Source of the DNA: Candidatus Trichofilum aggregatum
GTDB taxonomy: Bacteria; Chloroflexota; Anaerolineae; Promineifilales; Promineifilaceae
Assembly (NCBI GenBank): GCA_016716885.1
Contig: JADJUV010000052.1
Location: forward strand, 1-53,339
DNA length: 53,339 bases
Reading direction: 5' to 3'
The notes under the pieces are model-generated. The model was not told the DNA's origin. It saw only the letters and a list, made by a program, of their open reading frames with translations, and did not search any database. Of the stretch, positions 8,776 through 17,346 are shown one piece after another; position 1 is the first letter of the stretch; every line of letters begins with the position of its first letter. Made by a program: the position numbers and the translations under genes.

Positions 8776-10984
8776 TCAACTTACCGTGGTAAAAGATAAC
8801 TTATCGTCCTGGACGGCGACGGTGATCGCGGCCGCGTTGCCGTCTCGTTTTTGGCTCAACAAAAAATCGGCCAGGGGTTCACGCAGATAACGAGCAATCA
8901 GGCGGCGTAGCGGCCGCGCCCCGTATTGCGGCTCATCGTTTTGGGCCAACAACCATTGCCGGGCCGGGGGTGTTACATCCAGCTTCAACCCCTGTTGTTC
9001 TGCCAGTTTTAGCTCTTTTTTGAGCAGTAAATCCAAAATGACCGCCAGTTGTTCCCCGGTGAGCTGGTGAAACATGATAATGTCATCCAGCCGGTTGAGG
9101 AACTCCGGGCGGAAAAAGCGGCGGACTTCCGTCATGACCAGGTCCCGTTCATGTTCACCGATAAATGGGATGAGCATGTGGCGTGACCCCAGGTTGCTGG
9201 TCATGATCACCACTGTTTCACTAAACAAGGTGAGCCGCCCCTGACCATCCGTCAGCCGACCTTCATCTAACAATTGCAGTAGGACATCAAATATTTTTTC
9301 GTGAGCTTTTTCCACTTCGTCAAAGAGAATGACCGTGTAAGGACGTTCGCGCACGAAATTGGTGAGCTGACCGCCCCCCTCAAAACCTACATAACCCGGC
9401 GGCGCACCGATGAGCCGGTTGACGCTGGCTTCTTCCTGGTATTCGCTCATGTCCAGGGTGAGCATGGCATCTTCCGTGCCAAACATAAACTCAGCCAGGG
9501 CTTTGGCTAGCTCCGATTTACCCACGCCGCTGGGGCCAAGAAACAGGAAGGAGCCAATGGGCCGTTTGGGATCACGTAGACCAACGCGGGCTGTTTTGAC
9601 CGCCCGGCTAACCGCCATAATCGCCTCTTCCTGACCGATGATGCGTTCGTGAAGCCGTTCGACCATGTTGGCGTATTTGCTCTGCTCTTCCTGACCTAAT
9701 TTGCTGATGGGGATTTTGGTGATGAGGCTCGCGGCCGCGGTCACATCATCCTTATCTACCCGGCCATCCGTGCTCACCTGAGGCAAATTCGCCAGATGTT
9801 CCTCTCGCACCATACGCACCAGGGCACAGGCCCGGTCGGCCAGTTGCAGGGCGCTGGCGGGCAGGGGGGTGGTTTTGATGTATTGATGGGCCAGGTTCGC
9901 GGCCGCGCTCAAAGCCATCCTGCGTCATCTCCACCTCATACTCTTGCTCCAGCCGTTGCCGGTGCATGGCTAAAATGGAGCGGGTTTCGTCCAGACTGGT
10001 CGCTGGTACCGTGAGGCGATGGGTGTTTTGACGGATGAGGGGGTCTTGAGCCAGCTTTTCATAGTTGACCAGATCCGTCGTGCCAATGATGACCTGGTCC
10101 GTGCTCAACAAGGCTTTGTGCAGTTCATTGCTCACCTGTTGGGGAAACTTCATGCGCAGGCGGTCACCAAAAAACCGTTCCAACCCTGGTACAAGCAACA
10201 GACCACCGCTGGCCCGGCGCAGTGCCACACGTACGGTTGCCAGCGGATTTTCCAGCAGGGCCGATTCGTTCATCTGCACCACCGAACGCAGGTTAGTTGG
10301 CCCCTTGCTTTCGGCCAGCAGGAGGGCCAGGCTGTAAACCAGGGTGCGTTTGCCCACGCCTTCTTCACCCACCAAAATGATGTGCCGTTTGCCGGAGAGG
10401 CTGAGCAGGCTCATCATCTCTTGGAGCAGTTTTTCCCGCTGGTAGACGGGCTGTGCCTGACCCGCTTTGGCCTCATCCATAAAGTCAAAAATAACCGGCG
10501 CACCGCTTTCGGCCACATCGCCCAGGCTGGCAATGATGGCGGCCTGGGTCAGCCCCAACCGTTGTAGTACGCCGTAGGTGGTAATGCGCGGATCGAGCAT
10601 GGCCGCCAGAACGTGGCCGCTGCTCACTTTTAGTTCATCGCGGGATTGGGCAATGGTTAGCCCCTCATCTATGACGAATAGGGTTTCTTCGGCCAGGGGG
10701 ATGGTTTGGCCGAAGTCGTCGGTGAAGGTGAAGGTGGCATCGCGGCCAGGGGCGTTGCGGGCCATGGTTTCGACGCGGCCGCGCAGTTCGTCGAGTTTGA
10801 AGCCACGTTGTTTCGCCAGTTTTTGTAAGATTTGTTGCGCGGCCGCGTCCGTATCATCCAAAAAGACGCGCAAGAGTAACTGAGGGGTGAGCAGTTTCTG
10901 CCCATAGTCGCGCCGTTTCGCGGCCGCGTCCGTCAACAATCGTGAAAGTTCAGGTGAAGGGATGTTGGGGTTCAAGACACTCAT
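8776..10984 (-). CDS. ClpB/ClpC-like AAA+ ATPase with degenerate first module; one frameshift
   Basis: A protein-remodelling ATPase of 735 residues after repair. The start at ATG 10984 (MSVLNPNIPS) follows a promoter whose -10 lies 7 bp upstream, suggesting a leaderless message. There are two Clp-N repeats at about 1-150. The first AAA module keeps a Walker A (GEEGVGKRT), but its Walker B is GLLLVPGLE with no DE, and the usual RRF arginine finger and pore loop are missing. The second module is complete: GPSGVGKSE, pore loop GYVGFEGG, Walker B VILFDEVEKAH, sensor MTSNLGS, RPEFLNRLDDI and GARPLRR. The middle coiled-coil of ClpB is not evident. The frame breaks at about 9898-9910, exactly at a GCGGCCGC site (GFE then AAANLAHQY), consistent with one extra base. 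Confidence 0.85.
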
Positions 10985-10991
10985 AACCAGA

Positions 10992-11020
10992 ATGGTACAA
11001 CGGTGCGTCCTTCCCGACAA
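10992..11020 (-). promoter_or_regulatory. Promoter of the Clp-like gene
   Basis: Read on the minus strand, TTGTCG (11015-11020) and TACCAT (10992-10997) are separated by 17 bp. The ATG follows only 7 bp after the -10, so the transcript should start at or near the start codon. Confidence 0.5.
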
Positions 11021-11044
11021 TTTGTAGAGCGATTTACTCAATGG

Positions 11045-11143
11045 GGGGTGAAGAGTTTCGAGTTCAGAGTTTCGAGTTCAGAGTTCGAGTTCAGAGTTCA
11101 GAGTTCCCAGAGTTCCTACAGTTCCTACAGTTCCCCCAAGCTC
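11045..11143. repeat. GAGTTTCGAGTTCA-type simple repeat
   Basis: A degenerate tandem of GAGTTTCGAGTTCA and GAGTTCAGAGTTC units passes into AGTTCCTACAGTTCC units. It fills the gap between the divergent Clp and redoxin genes. A shorter relative lies at 49139-49165. Confidence 0.6.
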
Positions 11144-11171
11144 CAATCGCGTTAAAAATGGGAAGTTGATA

Positions 11172-11199
11172 TTGATATGAGTCATACAGCCGGTACAAT
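11172..11199 (+). promoter_or_regulatory. Promoter of the redoxin gene (GGTACAAT -10)
   Basis: TTGATA at 11172-11177 and TACAAT at 11194-11199 are 16 bp apart. ATG 11207 lies 7 bp after the -10, which fits a leaderless message and decides the start of the redoxin gene. Confidence 0.55.
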
Positions 11200-11206
11200 T
11201 AACTTT

Positions 11207-11833
11207 ATGCCATCTAACCCCAACCCATTTCCCACAACCGATGTTGCCCGCGCGGCTCCGCTGTTTGAACTCCCCTCTATTCATGGGGGAACCGTTTCTC
11301 TAGCAGATTACCGTGACCAGAAAAATGTGATTTTATGGTTTTCGCGGGGGTTTACCTGCAACTTTTGCCGTAATCACATGAATGATATGGCCCATAACTA
11401 CGAAGCCGTCCGCGCCATCAATACCGAAATCATCCAGGTTTCCCCCAACTTGCACCATACCGCCCAAAGCTATTTCCCGCCCGATACGCCCCCTTTTCCC
11501 TTTATTTGTGATCCCGACAAACGCTTGTATGCCGTTTACGGCCTGGGGGATCGGGGGGTGTTGGAAGCGACCAAGAACACAGTTATCAGCTTTACGGCCC
11601 CGTTGGCTCAGGGGGTGCGGGCCGAGGTGGAAACGATTCGGGCTTCGTGGGTGGATACGGTTAACCGCAATTTTTTACGTCGCTTGCAACATCATGCCCT
11701 CACGGCCATGGAGCAGGGCGTTTTTATCATTGATCGGCAGGGCATCATCCGCTACCAGCAAATTTTGGGCGCGTTGGATGAAATCCCCACGGCCGAAGCG
11801 CTGGTTGAAGTGACCGCCAGAGTGTGCCCTTAA
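11207..11833 (+). CDS. Peroxiredoxin / AhpC-TSA-like redoxin
   Basis: A 208-residue thioredoxin-fold protein. The segment AAPLFELPSIHGGTVSLADY and NVILWFSRGFTCNFCRNH show the redoxin layout, with a CNFC pair at the active-site position (F-T-C-x-x-C, as in the AhpC/TSA-like family). The C-terminal part contains the usual FIIDRQGIIRYQQ strand pair. It probably reduces peroxides or disulfides in the cytoplasm, as no signal peptide is present. ATG 11207 is preferred to an in-frame ATG at 11177 because the promoter -10 (11194-11199) lies between them. A histidine kinase gene starts 4 bp after its stop, so the two are probably co-transcribed. Confidence 0.85.
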   Translation: MPSNPNPFPTTDVARAAPLFELPSIHGGTVSLADYRDQKNVILWFSRGFTCNFCRNHMNDMAHNYEAVRAINTEIIQVSPNLHHTAQSYFPPDTPPFPFICDPDKRLYAVYGLGDRGVLEATKNTVISFTAPLAQGVRAEVETIRASWVDTVNRNFLRRLQHHALTAMEQGVFIIDRQGIIRYQQILGALDEIPTAEALVEVTARVCP

Positions 11834-11837
11834 TTTT

Positions 11838-13391
11838 ATGCCAACACTTGATGCTCGTTTAACCCAACTGGTCGAAATTCAGGTCATGTTATCCAGTTCG
11901 CCTTTGCCTGGGCAACATTTCCAGGTGCTGGCCGAACATGCTCATCGGGCCATTCCGCACCAATTTCTGGCGTTTTGCCTGAAGGATGCGGATGTCGAAG
12001 GGTATTTTTTGCATGTGTTGGCTGGCCCCACCAATGGGGCAATTCCCCTGCGGGTGTACGGGCTGGCGGAAGGTGTGGCCGGGCAGGTTCTAAGAACGAA
12101 CCAGACGAGCCATGTTGCGGACCTGGCTGTGGTCGAAAATCGGTGCGCCGATATTGAAGAGGTGTTGTTGGCGCAGGGGTTGCGTTCGGTGGTGGTGGTG
12201 CCGGTGCGGCAGGGGAGTGAGCCACTGGGAGCGTTGTATTTCGCGGCCGCGGACCGCCCTTTCAGCCCCGAAGATGTGCAAATCGCCCGCTTATTGGCCG
12301 CTGGCCTTTCTGGCTCATTAGAAAACGCCCGCCTTTACCAATCACTGGCCGATGAGCGCAGCACCCTGGCGGCGGTGTTGGAAAGCACCCAGGACGCCAT
12401 CATCATGGTGAACCAACAAGGAGTGGTGCTGTTGGCAAATCCGGCGGTGGCGAAAATGGTGGGGCTGGATGCGACGGCCTTAACCGGGCGAGTATGGCAA
12501 GACGCGGCCGCGAACACACTTGTCCATGATCTCTTCACTGGCTCCCAACCAGCCCTGCGCGAGATAGCCCTGGATGGGAACCGGGTGGCTCAGGTGGCGG
12601 TGTTGCCGGTGACCACCGCTTATGGGGAGCCGGTGGGTTGGGCGGCCGTTTTTCACGATATCACCTTGCTGAAGCAGTTGGAGCAGATGAAGACAACCTT
12701 CGTCAACACGGTGTCCCATGACCTGAAAAACCCAATCGGCACCATCATGTTGTCGGCTGACCTGATGCCGCGAATGGCTCCGCTGACGCCGCAACAAGAA
12801 GATTTACGCGGCCGCATTGTCAACACGGCTAACTACATGAACCAGCTTGTGACCGATCTGTTGGACCTGGGCAAATTAGAAGCGGGCATTGCCAATAATC
12901 TGGAGATTTTGGACCTGAATGGCTTGATAGAGCAGGCGGTGGCTACGTTGGCCCTGCAAATTGAAGAAAAGCAGATGGATGTGAAGGTGAGTTTGCCCCA
13001 AGCGGTGAAATTGCGGGGTGATCGCGGCCGCATGACCCAGGTGCTCGTCAATCTCATCAGCAATGCGGTCAAATACACCCCGGCTCAGGGCCAAGTATGG
13101 GTGAAAATAGCTCCAGGGGCCACCGGCCCTCTGCCTCCCAGCGAAGACCAGGCTCGTACCTTCATCACTGTTAGCGTGCAGGATACCGGGATAGGCATTG
13201 CCCCGGCCGATTTGCCCTACGTTTTTGATGAATTTTACCGGGTGCGTAATGAAGCGACGGAAAATATCAAGGGGACGGGCCTAGGGTTGGCGATTGTGAA
13301 ACGGATTATTGAAGCGCACCAGGGCTACATCTGGGTGGAGAGTGTAGAAGGGAAAGGGAGTACCTTTAGCTTTTTCCTGCCGATGGCGTAG
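11838..13391 (+). CDS. Sensor histidine kinase, GAF-PAS-HisKA-HATPase
   Basis: A 517-residue soluble histidine kinase without membrane segments. The N-terminal GAF domain spans about 20-165, a PAS domain about 175-280 (STQDAIIMVNQQGVVLLANPA), then the dimerisation domain with phospho-acceptor His294 in SHDLKNPIG, and the ATPase domain with N box VLVNLISNAVKYT, G1 box VQDTGIGI and G2 box GTGLGLAIVK. It likely senses a small ligand or redox state in the cytoplasm. No response regulator is adjacent; the nearest is the receiver-only protein at 32626. It follows the redoxin by 4 bp, suggesting a redox-linked role. Its last 26 bp overlap the convergent CoA-transferase gene. Confidence 0.93.
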   Translation: MPTLDARLTQLVEIQVMLSSSPLPGQHFQVLAEHAHRAIPHQFLAFCLKDADVEGYFLHVLAGPTNGAIPLRVYGLAEGVAGQVLRTNQTSHVADLAVVENRCADIEEVLLAQGLRSVVVVPVRQGSEPLGALYFAAADRPFSPEDVQIARLLAAGLSGSLENARLYQSLADERSTLAAVLESTQDAIIMVNQQGVVLLANPAVAKMVGLDATALTGRVWQDAAANTLVHDLFTGSQPALREIALDGNRVAQVAVLPVTTAYGEPVGWAAVFHDITLLKQLEQMKTTFVNTVSHDLKNPIGTIMLSADLMPRMAPLTPQQEDLRGRIVNTANYMNQLVTDLLDLGKLEAGIANNLEILDLNGLIEQAVATLALQIEEKQMDVKVSLPQAVKLRGDRGRMTQVLVNLISNAVKYTPAQGQVWVKIAPGATGPLPPSEDQARTFITVSVQDTGIGIAPADLPYVFDEFYRVRNEATENIKGTGLGLAIVKRIIEAHQGYIWVESVEGKGSTFSFFLPMA

Positions 13392-14202
13392 AGGCCATTT
13401 CCTGCTGCAAAATGGTTTGCAGTTTTTCCTTGCGGGTGGCCCCGCTAAGCATCTCCAGAGTACGAACCCCTAAAGGGTCAATCAGTTCGCGTAGATAGTG
13501 GAGTTCCTCGGCCGTGGGGGCGGGGGTTTCGGGAATGTTAGTGGGAACAATGAGGTCGAAGCCAGTTTTGGCCTGAACCCGTTGTAGGCTGACTCCCGGG
13601 TGGAGCGACTGAATCCTCATGCGGCCGCTTTCCGGCTCAAAATCAAATTGTCCCAAATCAGAGATCAGCAGGCGGGGACCGTGCCCGTGGGTGCGGGCGG
13701 TATCATGGCCCAGGCCACTGCGAAAGTCTAGTTTCTCCACGAAGGTGTGGCGACCGTGCCGGGGTACGTACAGATATACCTTTTCCTCAAAAACAGTGAC
13801 ATCGGCAATGCCCCCGGCTCCGGGCAAACGCAGGCGCGGCCGCGGGTAACTTCCTCCCATAAACAGATTGTTGAAATTGCCGTGTGCGTCCACCTGTCCG
13901 GGGCGAAAAAACTCCTTGGGGCCAAAACGGGGCAAAAAATCACAGGCGCCGCGCACAAAACCCAAACTGATCAGCCCTTGTTTGAGCCATAACGCCTCAA
14001 TCGTGGCTACCCCCAGCGGGGCCCAATTCTGGCATAGAGCCTGCCCAATAGCCGAGACAAAGGTGATGTGGGGGGCGTGGGTCAGCCTGGCCAGCAGATA
14101 ACCGGCGGCTACCAGGGGGGTCGCAATGCCTTGGGCGACCAGTTCGCCGTCTTCGATTTGGCGGCTAATGCAGGTGCAGATGAGCTCGTCGGTGGTGAAC
14201 AT
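13366..14202 (-). CDS. CoA-transferase subunit B (family I, GctB-like)
   Basis: A 278-residue protein of the family I CoA-transferase beta type, related to glutaconate CoA-transferase subunit B. Features include GYLLARLTHAPHITFVSAIG, the conserved RPGQVDAHGNFN-type strand, GGIADV and the later HGHGPRLLISDLGQF segment. Such subunits pair with an alpha subunit to move CoA between organic acids, or act as ring-opening hydrolases in steroid catabolism. I do not see the catalytic glutamate where GctB has it, so a hydrolase-like (IpdB-type) or non-canonical role is possible. It starts 4 bp after the CorA-like gene, within the operon that also holds subunit A. Its 3' end overlaps the histidine kinase gene antisense by 26 bp. 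Confidence 0.82.
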   Translation of the reverse strand: MFTTDELICTCISRQIEDGELVAQGIATPLVAAGYLLARLTHAPHITFVSAIGQALCQNWAPLGVATIEALWLKQGLISLGFVRGACDFLPRFGPKEFFRPGQVDAHGNFNNLFMGGSYPRPRLRLPGAGGIADVTVFEEKVYLYVPRHGRHTFVEKLDFRSGLGHDTARTHGHGPRLLISDLGQFDFEPESGRMRIQSLHPGVSLQRVQAKTGFDLIVPTNIPETPAPTAEELHYLRELIDPLGVRTLEMLSGATRKEKLQTILQQEMASTPSAGKS

Positions 14203-14206
14203 GGGG

Positions 14207-15016
14207 TTAGTTGGTCAAGAGCAGAACGACCAGTTGGATGATGAGCACGAGCAGGATCGCGGCCGCGATCCCAAATAAACGTTGCTGGTTATGCCGGGTT
14301 TGCTGGAATTGTTCTACCTTTTCCTGTTGTTGGTGTTGACCTAGCCAGTTTTGCAGCAAGATGATTTCGTCGCTCTGCGCCGCCAGGGATTGCCGTAACT
14401 GCTGAAACTGGTGGCGCGTGTTGTTATCCAGCAAATGATGTTCCAGATGAGCCAATTGGTTAACCAGAGAATGCCATTGCTGTAAAAAATGGTGCCAGGT
14501 GTGGAGTTGATGGGCTTTCTGGGCCAGGGGCCAGGGGGCCGATGAAGTGGGTGATTGGCTCAACACAGCATAGGTGTTTTGTGACGCGGCCGCGGGCAGT
14601 GTCATCAACGCGGATAAAAGTTGGTAGAGCAAATAGTCGAGGCCATAGGGCCAGCGGCTTAAATCTTGGTGATACAGGTTCCAGAGGTTGGTCTGCGGCC
14701 GCGATGCTTCCGCTTCTTTTTGTACCGTGAGCAAAAAATAGCCCCCCAGGGTAAAGGCCAGGTGGGGGCCATCGGGCAGGGGCAGGTAGCCGTTGATGAG
14801 GCGGGGGGTAGTGGTAAGGGATGCGGCCGCGGGCGGCCAATCGGTCTGAGCCAGAGCAGACAAGGCGAAGGTCGCCTTTAACCAGGCTAATTCTTCATCT
14901 GTGGGGTTGGTTGCCTTAAGCCATAGCCGTGCCCCGGCTTGCTGTAACCAACCAGCTACCTCATCTGGTTGAAGTTCAGCCACTGTTGTGCCATCGTAAC
15001 CAAGAATGTTGAGCAT
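14207..15016 (-). CDS. CorA-like N-domain protein with one C-terminal membrane helix
   Basis: A 269-residue protein starting at ATG 15016 (MLNILGYDG), 2 bp after the stop of subunit A. The N-terminal part resembles the cytoplasmic domain of CorA divalent-cation channels (ARLWLKATNPTDEELAWLKATFAL). The middle is a long helical stretch rich in Gln and His, and the C-terminus is a single hydrophobic helix (LFGIAAAILLVLIIQLVVLLL). The GMN signature and the second membrane helix needed for a CorA pore are absent, so it is probably not a functional Mg2+ channel by itself. Its place between two CoA-transferase subunits is unusual. The function is unknown. Confidence 0.75.
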   Translation of the reverse strand: MLNILGYDGTTVAELQPDEVAGWLQQAGARLWLKATNPTDEELAWLKATFALSALAQTDWPPAAASLTTTPRLINGYLPLPDGPHLAFTLGGYFLLTVQKEAEASRPQTNLWNLYHQDLSRWPYGLDYLLYQLLSALMTLPAAASQNTYAVLSQSPTSSAPWPLAQKAHQLHTWHHFLQQWHSLVNQLAHLEHHLLDNNTRHQFQQLRQSLAAQSDEIILLQNWLGQHQQQEKVEQFQQTRHNQQRLFGIAAAILLVLIIQLVVLLLTN

Positions 15017-15018
15017 GT

Positions 15019-15843
15019 TTAACGTTGACCATCGTCGGGAATGGGTTCCCACGATCCTTCAATGTACGCTTCTAGCTGTCCCGCATGGCAGGCGGCAATG
15101 TAACGTAAAATTTCTGGGCCATCCAGGGGGTAAAGCGGATAACAGGAAGTGGGCCAGGCTCCCTGCGGTAGGTGGATGACACCGGTTACGGTTAAACCGG
15201 ACAAATCAATGGGGCCTTCTAATTTGTCTACAATTTCTTCGGCGGTGAGAATGACTGTTTTGGCGACCAGGCTTAATTCGGCGTCAATGGTGGGATTGCC
15301 GCCCAGCACGGCGTTGCCCATTTTGTCGGCTTTGAGCACATGGATAACGGCTACATCGCAGGTGATGGCGGGGAAGGCGACCAGGGTTTCCCCGCTGTAG
15401 GGGTCGGTAATCGTTTTGACATCGGGGCGGATGGAGAGCATATCTGTACCCAACCAGGCCCGACCGGGCATGAAGCCGAGGCCGCCCATTTGCGCCCGTA
15501 AACCGGCGGCCAGGCTAAATTCGCTCTCTTCGATGATGTGGAGTTGGCCGGTGGATGCGGCCGCGGTAAACATGGGCGCCAGGCCAAATATTTCCAGCCC
15601 AAAATAACAGGTGCGGGTCTGGGTGACGACTCCTGTGCCAACCAGCATATCTGATTCCAGGCCAGCGGTGAAGGTGAGTAAGGTGAGGTTTTGCGGCCGC
15701 GGCCGCTGTTGTAACAAAGCTCGTACAAAACCAACCGGGCGTCGGTAAAGCGTCATTCCCCCCAAGGCCAGCGTCTGATCGTCGTGAACCCACTGCACAG
15801 CCTCAGCCAGCGAAACCACCTTTGACGAAGAACGCATCATCAT
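15019..15843 (-). CDS. CoA-transferase subunit A (family I, GctA-like)
   Basis: A 274-residue protein of the family I CoA-transferase alpha type (glutaconate CoA-transferase subunit A-like). It carries LALGGMTLYRRPVGFVRALL, the CYFGLEIFGLAPMF segment, SEFSLAAGLRAQMGGLGFMPGRAWLGTD in the position of the oxyanion region, and DVAVIHVLKADKMGNAVLGG. It should form a complex with the subunit B at 13366-14202, although the CorA-like gene sits between them. The ATG cluster at 15843 overlaps the stop of the PP2C gene, so it is translationally coupled to the signalling operon upstream. The acyl substrate cannot be told from the sequence. Confidence 0.87.
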   Translation of the reverse strand: MMMRSSSKVVSLAEAVQWVHDDQTLALGGMTLYRRPVGFVRALLQQRPRPQNLTLLTFTAGLESDMLVGTGVVTQTRTCYFGLEIFGLAPMFTAAASTGQLHIIEESEFSLAAGLRAQMGGLGFMPGRAWLGTDMLSIRPDVKTITDPYSGETLVAFPAITCDVAVIHVLKADKMGNAVLGGNPTIDAELSLVAKTVILTAEEIVDKLEGPIDLSGLTVTGVIHLPQGAWPTSCYPLYPLDGPEILRYIAACHAGQLEAYIEGSWEPIPDDGQR

Positions 15844-17296
15844 GGCGTTGGTGTAGCTCTTGATGAGCCAATCGTGGGTGGTGGCGGTGGGGGATTTGTA
15901 GGAGCGGATGTATTGGCCGGTCGAGGGGTATTTGTGGGGGAAGAACCACCACCACCTGGTATTGGGGAAGGCGTTTCTGAAGGGGTGGCCGTGGGTGGGG
16001 GCGTATACGTAGCTGTAGGCGGTCGCCGAGTTGGGGTATTGGTATTAGTAGGGATCAGACCAGGGGTAGGCTCGACCAATTGTGTCGTAGTTGCTAAGGT
16101 GGCTACGCTTTCATTACCTTGCGTCATAATTTCGATAACGGCTAAGGTGGCCGCGCTTAATGTCGTTTGTTGTTCAGAAAAACCCGGTTCCGCAGTTGTC
16201 AGGAGTGTCGTTTGTGTAGATGTTGGGGATGGGGTATCGGTTGTTTCCCGGAGAAGACCCGCACCGATGATGGCGGCAACCACGACGATAGTAACCAGTA
16301 CCAACAAGACGATTCCGACTAAAATGAATGGCAGGCCCGACCGGCGTCTTTCAACGATGGGCTGAGCCGGGGGAAGGGGTTGGGAAACGGCTGTAGTAGC
16401 AACCGGGCTGGCGATGGCGGGCATGGAGGCGGTTGTCATTCGGGGAAGGCGACCTGTCATCAGACCGGCGGCTTTCACTTTTCCGGGAATTTGCAGCACC
16501 AGCGCGGTGATATTGTCGCGGCCGCCAGCCTGATTGGCTTTGTTGATCAGGTCATGGACACCTGACTGCAACTGAGTTTGGTAGGTTGTCAGCGATTCCC
16601 GAATAACCTCATCATCAATCATATCACTCAGACCATCACTACAGAGCAAAACAATGTCGCCTACCTGAAGGAGTAATCCCTGGTTTATTTTGTCTCATCA
16701 CCAATTTCATTGCCATCCATTACCAATCGATGATCTACTTCTACCTCTGGGAAACCACCTAAAAAACGTTTGATAACGTTGCGGTTAGGATGGGATTTCG
16801 CCTGCCCGCGTGTCAGTAATCCTACTTGAATCGCTTCTTGTGCCCAGGTATGATCTACCGTGATCTGCTGTAAAACAGCATCCCGATAGAGATAGATGCG
16901 ACTGTCGCCCACATACGTGGTGTAAAGTTTCTGATCGTAAATGCCGACCAGAACCATGGTTGTACCCATACCAGAAACTTCGTTATGTCCCTGGCTATAC
17001 TCATAGACAGCTTTGTTAGCCGCCAAAACGGCTCGTTCTAGATGCCCACTGATATTGTTATGGACTCTTTCTTGTTGGCGAAAATAGTTTTGGATCGCTT
17101 CGACGGCCAGACTACTGGCTACTTCACCCGCCGTTTGCCCTCCCACACCATCCGCGACTACACCAATATAAAGTGGTTTCCCGGAGCCACTGTCCCAGGC
17201 AAAGAAGCCATATGAATCTTCATTATGTTTGCCACTCATCCCTTCATGGGTTCCGTGGCCTATATTGAGTCCTTCAATTTTATCAATGGCTTGCAT
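15840..17296 (-). CDS. PP2C-type Ser/Thr phosphatase with membrane anchor and Thr/Pro tail; one frameshift
   Basis: A 485-residue protein after repair. The N-terminal half is a PP2C phosphatase with all metal-site motifs: GKHNEDSYG, VADGVGG, SGMGTTMV, YVGDSRIYLY, LLCSDGLSD and GGRDNITAL. A single transmembrane helix follows (LPFILVGIVLLVLVTIVVVAAIIGAG), then a tail rich in Thr and Pro of about 130 residues outside the cell. The phosphatase faces the cytoplasm. The frame breaks at 16688-16691, where one missing A (T4 on the plus strand) restores DETKINQGLLLQVGD. It lies 50 bp after the vWA-FHA gene and overlaps subunit A of the CoA-transferase by 4 bp. It probably reverses Ser/Thr phosphorylation read by the neighbouring FHA proteins. 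No kinase gene is in the window. Confidence 0.9.
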
Positions 17297-17346
17297 GGCC
17301 GTATCCGTAGCTATGGTGTGACTTTAGAATGGGTCAACAAGAACTA

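Noticed and set aside
14207..15016. Mg2+ transporter CorA
   Set aside because: The GMN motif and the second membrane helix are missing, so it cannot form the usual pore.
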